Below, in pieces: positions 9,064 to 19,400 of a stretch of 64,000 nt of DNA (its first letter is position 1; each line of letters starts with the position of its first letter). The notes beneath the pieces were generated by a model. It was not told the origin of the DNA, ran no database searches, and was given only the letters and a program-made list of their open reading frames with translations. Made by a program: the position numbers and the translations under genes. The DNA is from Xenopus tropicalis (lineage: Eukaryota; Chordata; Amphibia; Anura; Pipidae): assembly GCF_000004195.4 (NCBI RefSeq), contig NC_030679.2:35949712-36013711 (forward strand). Direction: 5' to 3'.

Positions 9064-10600
9064 CAGTGGCTTGCAAAAGTATTCGGCCCCCTTGAACTTT
9101 TCCACATTTTGTCACATTACAGCCACAAACGTGAATCAATTTTATTGGAATTCCATGTGAAAGACCAATACAAAGTGGTGTACACGTGAGAAGTGGAAGG
9201 AAAATCATACATGATTCCAAACATTTTTTACAAATAAATAACTGCAAAGTGGGGCGTGCGTAATTATTCAGCCCCCTTTGGAGTGCAGTCAGTTGCCCAT
9301 AGACATTGCCTGATGAGTGCTAATGACTAAATAGAGTGCACCTGTGTGTAATCTAATGTCAGTACAAATACAGCTGCTCTGTGACGGCCTCAGAGGTTGT
9401 CTAAGAGAATATTGGGAGCAACAACACCATGAAGTCCAAAGAACACACCAGACAGGTCAGGGATAAAGTTATTGAGAAATTTAAAGCAGGCTTAGGCTAC
9501 AAAAAGATTTCCAAAGCCTTGAACATCCCACGGAGCACTGTTCAAGCGATCATTCAGAAATGGAAGGAGTATGGCACAACTGTAAACCTACCAAGACAAG
9601 GCCGTCCACCTAAACTCACATGCCGAACAAGGAAAGTGCTGATCAGAAATGCAGCCAAGAGGCCCATGGTGACTCTGGACGAGCTGCAGAGATCTACAGC
9701 TCAGGTGGGGGAATCTGTCCATAGGACAACTATTAGTCGTGCACTGCACAAAGTTGGCCTTTATGGAAGAGTGGCAAGAAGAAGAAGTCCCGTTTGCAGT
9801 TTGCCACAAGCCATGTGGGGGACACAGCAAACATGTGGAAGAAGGTGCTCTGGTCAGATGAGACCAAAATGGAACTTTTTGGCCAAAATGCAAAACGCTA
9901 TGTGTGGCGGAAAACTAACACTGCACATCACTTTGAACACATCATCCCCACTGTCAAATATGGTGGTGGCAGCATCATGCTCTGGGGGGGCTTCTCTTCA
10001 TCAGGGACAGGGAAGCTGGTCAGAGTTGATGGGAAGATGGATGGAGCCAAATACAGGGCAATCTTGGAAGAAAACCTCTTGGAGTCTGCAAAAGACTTGA
10101 GACTGGGGCGGAGGTTCACCTTCCAGCAGGACAACGACCCTAAACATAAAGCCAGGGCAACAATGGAATGGTTTAAAAGAAAACATATCCATGTGTTAGA
10201 ATGGCCCAGTCAAAGTCCAGATCTAAATCCAATCGAGAATCTGTGGCAAGATCTGAAAACTGCTGTTCCCAAACGCTGTCCATCTAATCTGACTGAGCTG
10301 GAGCTGTTTTGCAAAGAAGAATGGGCAAGGATTTCAATCTGTAGATGTGCAAAGCTGGTAGAGACATACCTTAAAAGCCTGGCAGCTGTAATTGCAGCTA
10401 AAGGGGGTTCTACAAAGTATTGACTCAGGGGGCTGAATAATTACGCACGCCCCACTTTGCAGTTATTTATTTGTAAAAAATGTTTGGAATCATGTATGAT
10501 TTTCCACGTGGAATTCCAATAAAATTGATTCATGTTTGTGGCTGTAATGTGACAAAATGTGGAAAAGTTCAAGGGGGCCGAATACTTTTGCAAGCCACTG
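9064..10600 (+). mobile_element. Tc1/mariner transposon, broken
   Basis: Ends CAGTGGCTTGCAAAAGTATT and its inverse, ending CAAGCCACTG at 10600, are flanked by TA on both sides. TIRs are long, about 219 bp on the left (9064-9282) and about 175 bp on the right (10426-10600); the right one lacks an internal block of roughly 41 bp present on the left. A DD34E transposase lies between them (9429-10423), split by a frame change. The length of 1537 bp is normal for Tc1-like elements. It is inserted at the centre of the 610-bp-arm inverted duplication. Confidence 0.95.
9429..10423 (+). pseudogene. Tc1-like transposase, frame-broken
   Basis: The N-terminal part (Met at 9429) has the paired-type helix-turn-helix (RQVRDKVIEKFKAGLGYKKI, then SKALNIPRSTVQAIIQKWK), an RQGRPPKLT AT-hook-like motif and a second HTH ending TTISRALHKVGLYGRVARRR near 9785. 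The catalytic part is in another frame from about 9794 to the stop at 10423: WSDETKMELFG (first Asp), FTFQQDNDPKHKA (second Asp) and SPDLNPIENLW (Glu), a DD34E triad. At the junction the usual stretch after GRVARR is shortened, so a small deletion shifted the frame near 9785-9800. All three catalytic residues are intact, but the gene cannot make one full-length protein as it stands. Confidence 0.93.
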
Positions 10601-11212
10601 TATATAAGCTAGCTGCAGTGAAAGCAAATAGTTGATAGGGTATCATGTGTTAATTGCACTGGAGCAGATTTGCCCATTATTAGGAAATAAACTCCTCTCT
10701 GCCTACACAGCATTTGGGAATATACTATTAGTAGTTGTAGTAAAATGCCACTGTAGAAGGTTGAATAGAATTGAACAGTATCTGTTATCAAACACTTTTT
10801 ATTTAGGAACCTTGTAATGGTCCAAAACTAGTGAACTTCAGTAGGACCCCCTGACATTGGTTTAACTCAGGGATCCCCAACCTTTTATACCTGTGAGCCA
10901 CATTTAAATGGAAAAATTGTGTTGGGGAACAACACCAGCATGAAAAAGGTTCCTGGGGGTAGGAATAAGAGCTATATATAATAGCCCCTATGTGGACTGG
11001 CAGCCTGCAGGAGGCTCTGTTTAGCATTACACTGGGTTTTTATGCAATCAAAACTTGCCTCCTAACCAGAAATTCAAAAATAAGCTTTGAGGTCACTGGG
11101 AGCAACATCCAAGGGGTTGGGGAGCAGCATGTTGCTCACGAACCACTGGTTGGGGACCACTGGTGTACCTAATAATATAAACTCTAGGCAGATCACTCCA
11201 CTTCCTCTTGGT
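10601..11212. repeat. Right arm of 610-bp inverted duplication
   Basis: Inverse copy of 8454-9063, ending CACTTCCTCTTGGT. With the Tc1 element and one TA removed, the two arms would meet as GCTTATATATAAGC, itself a perfect palindrome. It contains the inverse hAT-like copy at 10868-11162. Confidence 0.92.
10868..11162. mobile_element. hAT-like MITE, right-arm copy
   Basis: CAGGGATCCCCAACC at 10868 and GGTTGGGGACCACTG ending at 11162 are the two ends. It is the inverse of 8504-8797, part of the duplicated arm rather than a separate insertion. Confidence 0.8.
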
Positions 11213-11454
11213 CTAGCGCAGAAGCCTGATCATGCGAAAGTCATCTTGCCTTTTGGAATGGGATACAATGTTACTTTCTTGCCTGTATTGTCTATCACTG
11301 GATATCTAATCCTTAGGCCTTTGGTTCTTACTTTACCTTTAGGACAAGGGAACAAGGATGTTTATAAAAATGTATAATGTATGTTATAAGCATATTTATG
11401 CTCAAATCCCGGCATTTATAAAAAAATGCAATGTAAAAACAACCAGTCTGCCCT

Positions 11455-12095
11455 TGCACACTACCCTCCATTTGAAAGCTGGAAAGAGTCAGAAGAATAA
11501 GGGAAACTATTCTAAGGGGCTGATTTACTTACCCACGAACGGGTCGAATGGAGTCCGATTGCGTTTTTTTCGTAATGATCGGTACTTTGCGATTTTTTCG
11601 TATGTTTTGCGATTTTTTCGGATTCTTTACGAATTTTTCGGATCCAATACGATTTTTGCGTAAAAACGCGAGTTTTCCTATCCATTACGAAAGTTGCGTA
11701 AAAAGTTGCGCATTTTGCGTAGCGTTAAAACTTACGCGAAAAGTTGCGCATTTTTCGTAGCGTTAAGTTTTAACGCTACGAAAAATGCGCAACTTTTCGC
11801 GTAAGTTTTAACGCTACGCAAAATGCGCAACTTTTTACGCAACTTTCGTAATAGATACGAAAAACTCGCGTTTTTACGCAAAAATCGTATTGGATCCGAA
11901 AAATTCGTACAGAATCCGAAAAAATCGCAAAACATACGAAAAAGTCGCAAAATATTCGTTTTCAAGTCGGAACTTTTCCAATTCGGGTCGGATTCGTGGG
12001 TTAGTAAATCAGCCCCTAAGACTATAAAACATGAAAAATGAAGACCAATTAAAAAGTTATTTAGTAGCCAATTCTAAAAGTTCCCTTACTCCCCC
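11455..12095. repeat. Old Xenopus MITE copy split by a 501-bp palindromic MITE
   Basis: The left piece CATTTGAAAGCTGGAAAGAG and TCAGAAGAATAAGGG (to 11515) and the right piece ATGAAGACCAATTAAAAAG and TTAGTAGCCAATTCTAAAAG (from 12020) are consecutive parts of the same TTAAAGGGG-type family as 380-1262. The palindrome between them is a later insertion. Confidence 0.7.
11516..12016. mobile_element. 501-bp fully palindromic MITE with TAA target duplication
   Basis: TIRs are GGGGCTGATTTACTTACCCA and its inverse TGGGTTAGTAAATCAGCCCC. Inverted complementarity continues through almost the whole element to the centre at GCGTTAAGTTTTAACGC (about 11760-11776). It is rich in CG dinucleotides and TTTTCG/CGAAAA words. 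TAA flanks both ends (11513-11515, 12017-12019), consistent with a PIF/Harbinger-type 3-bp duplication. It has no coding capacity and interrupts the older MITE at 11455-12095. Confidence 0.9.
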
Positions 12096-12272
12096 TGTAA
12101 GGTCCAATGGACTAAAGGTGACTTGGCATTGCTTGTTGGATTATGGGAAATGCCCCAAATATCCCTACGTACAGTTCCCCTTACTTCAAACATTCACGTC
12201 TGTTCCACACATTCTGTCATTATTCTAAAAGATAGAAAGACATCGGGGCCATGAGTATACTGACAGACTGTA

Positions 12273-12278
12273 TTTATT
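12273..12278 (-). terminator. Candidate fnip1 polyadenylation signal AATAAA
   Basis: On the minus strand the sequence reads GTGCAATAAATACAG, with GT-containing sequence further downstream, and a Pumilio-type TGTAAATA word lies upstream at 12340-12347. It is the last good hexamer before the transposon cluster that begins at 12090. Confidence 0.45.
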
Positions 12279-13023
12279 GCACAAAAGATCCCCATAAAAT
12301 TGGGTATGGTTAATATGATACAGTGCACATTACTGGAACTATTTACAAAGGAAGACTGCTCTGTACATTGTACACGATTTCCCTAAATAATTTAAAGAAA
12401 GCAAACAAACAAACAAAAAATATAAGCTATTTTCAATCCAAAAAAAGGCATAAAATACACAAAGGACAAGTTGATACTTTAGTTAGATAATTAAGACATA
12501 ACAAAAAATAAAACTGATTACCACCATTTTGGTCAAGTGCACGATGCTCTCTATTGTAAAAGTCATAATAAATAATGTTAAGCGCCAGTTAGAAAAGTGA
12601 CCTCTACACACACGCGGATATAAACAGCACCCGCTCCTGCTAATTAGGGCTCTGTGCTTCGTTAATCTGCATAGCAAGCCGGCGGAGAAGTCTTTTCCTT
12701 TAGAATCAGATGCTTGCACTGGATTTATGAAAATAGAATTCTGTACAGAAGCAGAATAAATATTACCACAGTGGTTTTTCTTACATTTTAAATGGGCACT
12801 GGAATATTAAAAAAGCCCTTTGCACCCTCAGCCGACTGTCAGTGGTTACAGGACACCGCCTCAAGGTATAGCAGGCAATGAGACAGAACCACCAGGCAAC
12901 CTGCTGCTCTATCAATGTACATATGGATAACATATTGAGAACTGTAATAGCATAGTTACTATCCTTGCAAGGTCTTATTATTTACATAGCTTACACAATC
13001 CAAGGAACCTTCTTTGTAGTACA

Positions 13024-13220
13024 GGCATGGGACCTATTATGCAGAAACCTGTTATATAAAAAGTTTAAAAAAAACAGAAATTCCCCATAGTCTTGTATTT
13101 AAACAAATCACTGACCATTTTCACTTATTTCCTTTGACTCTATGATAATAAAACTGACAGTACCTGATGGTAACTAAACTGCATAATAAATCCAGAATCA
13201 TACCAGGTTTATTTATTGGA
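13024..13220. repeat. Degenerate CAGGTATGGGA-family MITE
   Basis: CAGGCATGGGACCTATTATG at the left and internal words TTCCCCATAG, GATAATAAAACTGACAGTACC and ACTAAACTGCATAATAAA match the family in the inverse layout. The right end is eroded near ATCATACCAGG. It would lie in the fnip1 3' UTR if that extends to 12250. Confidence 0.6.
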
Positions 13221-13838
13221 TCCTTTTAGGTTTAAATGTCTTTTCATAGCCCTAAGGAATATTTCTTCATATTCTGGAAAGGCCCCACGTCCCAAGCATT
13301 CAGGGTAGCAGATCATATACATGCCATTCATATCACTTTATCACAATTGCACAGTATTTACAGTTTTAAACCACAAATTCCATATATGCGAATACAAATA
13401 AAGCATTTCTTCAGCAACTGAATACATGTATTATTAGTGGTGTGTACTGCATGCAAATAAAGCAGATAGCAGGGGACCTGGCTGCATGGTTACATATTTA
13501 TAGGCAGCTTCTGACTGCACTCCATGTGTGCATATTCATGTGCCACTAGTCTGTATCCAAAGGGAAAGAAAGAGGGATACGGAGAAGCTTGTGCATTAAG
13601 CAATAGAAGCACCTTATGAATAATGGAGTCATTGTTAGATGTGGCAGTGGGCAATATAGTGTGTAATAATGCGTGGCCCTATCCTGCAGGGAACAAATAA
13701 TCACTAGAAAGGAAAATATGCGCTACAATAAAGATGCTATAGTTGCTGTACCTTGCGAGGGGAGGAAAAATCTGATTCTCCTTTTAAATGGGGTTAAAAT
13801 ACAGAAGCACTGGGTGAAAGGGGCCCCAATTAAACAAC

Positions 13839-13861
13839 TATATATATATATATATATATAT
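13839..13861. repeat. (TA)n microsatellite
   Basis: Uninterrupted TA dinucleotides over 23 bp, inside the proposed fnip1 3' UTR. Confidence 0.95.
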
Positions 13862-14477
13862 CATGTTTTCATGTACACCCTGTAATACCCACAACAGTCT
13901 TAAGCTGCTAATGGATCTGTAGATGAACATTTGTTTTGTGGCACAGCTAGTATAGAAGCATTTATCCCTTTTCCTATTCAAGGTAGTTTTTCAGGTACCA
14001 TTAAAGGTGTAAATAGTGTCAGAATGAGCCTCCCAACAGGCAAACAGAGAACCTGACACCCTGGTTCCACTCTCATAATCATTATTATATGGGATAAAGT
14101 TGTTGAAAATAAAGAGGAAAAATGGTAGCATAGCTGTACAAAGTGCCCAATGCTGGAGGAAAGGTTTGGCAGGAATGGACCAAGGTTGACACAGCAGCCT
14201 GACTGGGTAGAAAACGGGTAAATGCAGAAATCCTAATTCATTTACTCTACTGCTACAAGATGCATAGAAACATGTAAAGGAACTGTAAACAAATTCTCCT
14301 AACTATACAATATGGCAATTTCTTAGTGAAAACTCAATTTTTATTCTTCCATTTTATACCTTTGCACAGTCCATCCCAAAGCACTGAAGTTGGTGCTTTT
14401 CCCCACCAAAACTTGTATGTCTATTTTCTCTCTGTCAATGTCATTTTCATGAAAATTCAGGTGTTTCCTATACTAAC

Positions 14478-14567
14478 TAGGGATGCGCCAAATTCAGGAT
14501 TTGGCCTTTTTCAGCAGGATTCAGATTCGGCCGAATCCATGCCTCTTGTGACTTTGGTGCATCCCTA
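14478..14567. mobile_element. 90-bp hAT MITE with near-perfect 8-bp TSD
   Basis: Ends TAGGGATGC and GCATCCCTA bound a short element containing GGATTTGGCC and GATTCGGCCGAATCC. Flanks ATACTAAC (14470-14477) and ATACGAAC (14568-14575) match at 7 of 8 positions, the target duplication of a hAT insertion. It lies in the proposed fnip1 3' UTR. Confidence 0.85.
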
Positions 14568-15204
14568 ATACGAACATGTTGTACTGGGGTAACAATGAAC
14601 AGTCTCTGCTGTGCATCTGATTTAAGAGAGGTCATTGCTCAAATGACTGTGAAAAAATAACAGTCCCACTAATCTCTTTTAGTTTGCGTGCACAAATGCT
14701 AGCTCTCCTGCCTACCTCAAAACTAAATGCACACACAAAATCCTCTGTGCGCAACAGAATACTTACATGTGGCTTAGGGCCTGTACCATACACAAAGGTG
14801 TTTTAATATGAGAAGTGTATGCTGAACGCATCAAAATGTGTATATTTCTGTTGCGCTATAGGAATGCATATGCAAATGCATAAACCCACAGCCTATTGCA
14901 TCTATAAAGACTGTGGAGGAAGGTTACTAAAATGCTGAAAAGTCTAAAGGTTTGTGGGAACAATAAAGAAAAAAAATGGAATCGATTTGCTTATGTGCAT
15001 CCCACCCTGTGACTCAAATGCACAGAAACACACCCCTGTTGTGTCAGAAAATCTTTAAGGAGATGAATTTCATTGATTGCTGTGGCAGAAATCTTGCAAT
15101 GATGTGCAGAACTGGGACCTGGTCTATAGAGGTGCAAAAGGAGACAAAACCTGCATTCATTTTAATGCAGTGCAAGTATATTGGGCAAGCGAATCAGCAT
15201 CATT

Positions 15205-15335
15205 ATCCTTTGTACAGCGCTGGCACATTTACATGGCACATGATTATACATGATCCTGCCTGAATGTTTTTGGAGTGTGGGAGGAAACCAGAGCATCCAA
15301 AGGAAATCCACTCCTGCAAGGCAACAGTGCTAACC
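15205..15335. repeat. SINE-like interspersed repeat fragment
   Basis: The words TTTGTACAGCGCTGGCAC and GGAGTGTGGGAGGAAACC, then CAGAGCATCCAAAGG, form the recognisable tail of a widespread vertebrate repeat. The inverse words occur near 5450-5510, and TGTACAGCGCTG-type sequence also near 49015-49040. Confidence 0.5.
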
Positions 15336-16377
15336 CCACAGACACAATAATATACTTTCAAAAAAAGATTTTTACATTTTTATAGGCTCTTCTCTTCAGC
15401 CTTTCCTATATTATATCATAGTGATGCGTGCCTGAAAGAAAAAAACAGTGTTAGAGTAACCATTTCTCTGTGGCTGTATCCTTGTAGTCATGCGACTGTT
15501 CCTTCCTTCCTGCATCGTTGCAGTTCAATAATTATAGATGCAGGAGAGATGTGATTGCTAAAACAACATTTAACAGACTGGATCCCTTGTATAACAGAAG
15601 ACAACACTGTATAAGTTAGTAACATAAATAAAAAACTGTGGAGGGGGGTGCATTATGGGATGGCAGTATTGTTTTGCTTTCTTCCATAATAGGTTGTACA
15701 CTGGTGCCAACTTTACCAGCGAGGTGGTGGTTTTTTGTATATTTTAACAGCAGATTCTTTGGTTAAAGTAATCCATATTGCTTGTACAGCTAGAACCTTA
15801 GCAGCATTAAAGGCAAACTTAGACTCCCTAGTGGTTTGTTTCTATTTTAGAAGTTATTTTAAGATTTTTTGGGGGGGGAGTGGAGGAATTTCCTCATTTA
15901 TTTACAGAAATAGAAAGGTTTTTCATGTAACTAGAATTCACCAGCCAAGTTGCAAACATTTGTGGCATTAACATTTGTTCGTCTTTCTCTATACAATTAT
16001 TTACAATATACTATTTTTTATTTTATTTTTTTTTTTTTTAAAGTATTATTTTATAAAACTGTATCCAAAACAATCCTGGGAGGCAGAAAAATAGTTTTTG
16101 AAATGAGATTAAAAACAGTTGACAACTCCGCCAGTTTTCAGAAAAGAGTGCGCTTTGCTTCTTAAGTTCTCTCTATTAAAAAAAATAATGTAAATTACTG
16201 TTCACTTATTGTTGAGGGAAAAGCATGATTCTGAGCACGTGAGAGCCACATCCTCTTTCCCTTTTGACTGCAAGTCTGTAGACCAGCGGGGCAATATTAT
16301 TCTGTCCAAGTGCCTTTAGAAGGTCGAATCAATTCTGTCCTCTTCATGTGCATACACCCACTACCGATGCTGTTCCT

Positions 16378-16456
16378 TTAAAGGAGTATCTGTGCAACAT
16401 ACGGAGAGTGGGTGCTAGCAATAGCTGCCAACAATGGAAGATCACTGGATTCAATT
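16378..16456 (-). CDS. fnip1: fnip1 exon 18, coding part and stop
   Basis: The coding part completes the Gly codon and encodes [20 protein letters not shown] then AQILL and TAA (stop at 16378-16380). The terminal HSPY-AQILL is the invariant end of vertebrate FNIP1 and FNIP2. The acceptor is CTATCTGTCAG. The exon continues into the 3' UTR at lower coordinates. Confidence 0.95.
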
Positions 16457-19400
16457 CTGACAGATAGAGACAGATAAAAGGAAAAGTTAAAATACAAACA
16501 AATAAAAAAAAAAGAAGACAAAAAACAATTATAGTTTTGCCTCTAGGATTAGAGATAAATCAAATGTTGATAACTCTTCACTGACTAACATGTCACAGCC
16601 TTTACTTCAATTGAAAAATATCTATTTAAGCTCAATTGACGTATAGGGTTTCAACAAGGCAATCTGAGCCTTGGGATCTGTTATCTGGATACGGATAAGC
16701 CATTTCCCATAGCAAATAATTCCAATTTTTAAAAATTGGATTTTCATTTTTTCTGTAATAATAAAACAGTACCTTGCACTTGATGGTAGCTAAGCTGCAT
16801 GACTCCATATTGGTGGCAAAACAATCCTTTTGTGTTTATTTATAGGGCACCTGTCACCATAAAATTGGTTCCCCCATCAGAGATGCGTGCTAATAAAGCC
16901 CACACTCTGGTTAGGGGAAAAGCCACCTTGCTCCGCGCCCATGAGAATTGTGCCACAACTTGTGCTTGTTATGCACATGTGTGTGACCTGACATGTACAT
17001 GCATAATGTGCACACTGCAAGATGCACTGGGTGGGTGGCCTAGTATTGTTTTCCGAAACCGGAGTTCAGGCTCGATTAGCCTGCACCTCCGGTCAGGGAA
17101 ACAATTTTAGGGCGCCCTTTAATGTTTAAATTATTTGTATCAGACTAAAATGACCATAACAACTTCTGGAAAAGCTTGAGATTACACAACAGCTAATGAT
17201 TGGTTTGTAAAAGTAAATTTTTTTAGCGTAGAGTATTACGAAGAAATACAAATATAGCTCTTTGCTAGCCTTACCCCAGCACCAAGCTCAGTTCCTTAAC
17301 ATGAACTCTTGTCTGCCCTTTCAGATACTCCGACAACATCTTGCTTTTGAAATACAGTTCCTGGAGTCGATCTTCCAGGTGCATGATGCACTAAAACAAA
17401 GAAAGATATGAAAGATTGGCAACAAGCATTGACCAGGACACAGAGCTATATGAAATGCACACCAGGAGAATTTTTACAAAATGTTATACAATTGGTACCT
17501 AACCCCCTTAAAATTGTCACAGATTTATCCAGGAACTGTTAATACTTGTTGGAGATGTAACAAAGAAATAGGAGTATTTACACATATGGTGGTCCTGTCC
17601 TGACATCCAATCCTGGTGTTATTGAACATTTATGACAAAATTCCTAACAAAGGTTTGGAAATTGTATTTGATAATTTAAAAAATTTCTGTCGGACTTTTA
17701 ATTGCCAGGTATTGGAAAAAAAACAGGAGGTTCCAAACATTTCCCAACTTATGAGAGAAGTAAGCAGTAATATAGAATATGAAATGGCAATTCCAATAAA
17801 TATTTTGGAAAGACAATTCATACAGGAAGCTCAAAAAATATGAAAGAACATTTCTGGTCTTGATAATGTATAGTTATGTTTGATGTGTCTGGGTTTTTTT
17901 TTGGGAGCAACCACTTATGTTGAGATATATGAGATATTAATAAAGTAAGCAATGTAATTATTATTATTTACATGTATTGTAAAAACTAATAACAAAATTG
18001 GACTGAGTAGGGTCAGCACATTACTTTATTTAGATAAGGCATTAATAATTTATTAATGGGACTTGGGTGTCATTATTTGGTTGAGGAGACACCTCAGGCA
18101 ACATAACTATATATATATATCTTTCTAGGATAAAAGTTGTTTGTAACCTTCATACCTTTCATACATAATAAAAGTAGTAAGATGTGCTTTTGGGGGTGGG
18201 CTCAGACATATACCCATGCTCCCTTTAGTCTTTCATCAGCATTTCACTTGCTTCTCTATACTACATGTATGTGTATATATTCATAATTGTATATACTATT
18301 CCACTATGCACATACACAGCTCCAACGTAAAGATAATTATAAATAACTATAAGATGGAAATACATAACTAAGATATTGCTATTACGTACAAAGTTTGCAG
18401 ACAAGTTGTGTTTGTACAGTTGGACCGTGGAATGAAGTAAACTGGAGACAAGACTGGATACCAGCACCTCCTTGCCCAGTTTGTTATCAGTTGTCCTTCT
18501 CTGGCTACTGGCCACCTGGACTGTCCATTTATCAACGTCTGCGAGAATGCAGACAGCCTCCGCAATGGGCTCATCCAAGACTGGATGCTTAAAAGAGAAA
18601 AAAATAAAAATAAGAGCAGTTACATTTATACATGTCATAGCAATAAACAATAAAGGGGTGTAGCTGTATGGCAGGACCCAACAAAGTAAAGCTACTTTAT
18701 GATAGGCAAGACATTGGTCGCTTTTGCTAGTATGAGTACTGGAAGTCAGGTTGCTCCTATACAGAATATTGACTTCCAATAACTTTGTGAAGTGTTGGGG
18801 CTGTATTTTAGGGTAGCGCTAGGATTTGGCCCTAGAGCTGCCTGAAAATGAGGAACAAGGAAAGGCTTAATAAATAGGGGAAAATGTTATAGTCCCTAAC
18901 CTCAATTCAGGGCCAGTGCTGCACTTTGCTTTCAAAAAAAAAAAAAAAAAGGTACCCAGCTGGGTTACTAATCCAGTAAACACCACAATGCCATCTAGTA
19001 TCCTGCCCCCCTGAGCAGTGTATCAAGTGTCAGTAAAAATCAATGAAAGAAGCACAGTACTGCATATACACCAGAAAAGATTTCTGTTTGGACAAGCCTT
19101 CTGAATAACAATCTGTGGATTCTGGCAATTGCCAGAGGGGATGTTCTAAGATGCCATAGGCAGTCACAATTTATTGGGCCTGTGGGTGGTTGTTTGGGTC
19201 TCTTGGCACTTGAAATGTCAGGGCCTATATTGCATCCCAGTCCAGACCTGGCCAAGCCTGCACAATCTGGGGCTTGCAAAGTCTTTAACATTAGTTCCCC
19301 TTTAATTTCTAAGATGATTACAGTTTTTCATCCATTACTTTTCAAGAAAGGTCTACCTACCTGTACAGCATGTGATAGATCTGACATCAGACACTGCCTC

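Larger units (their letters stand above)
12252..16377 (-). other. fnip1: Probable fnip1 3' UTR (extent inferred)
   Basis: No other gene is visible between the fnip1 stop codon and an AATAAA (minus strand, 12273-12278) that is followed after about 20 bases by plausible cleavage sequence. A 4.1-kb 3' UTR is of the same order as the roughly 3-kb human one. Other minus-strand AATAAA words near 13207-13216 and 15893-15898 could give shorter ends. The stretch contains a 90-bp hAT MITE (14478-14567), a (TA)n tract (13839-13861), a degenerate MITE (about 13024-13220) and a SINE-like piece near 15205-15335. The boundaries are inference; an RNA read track would settle them. Confidence 0.45.

Noticed and set aside
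1..12250. Exons of the gene expected downstream of fnip1 in mammals (RAPGEF6)
   Set aside because: No cyclic-nucleotide-binding, PDZ or RasGEF-like coding segment was recognised; the interval is repeats and unassigned DNA.
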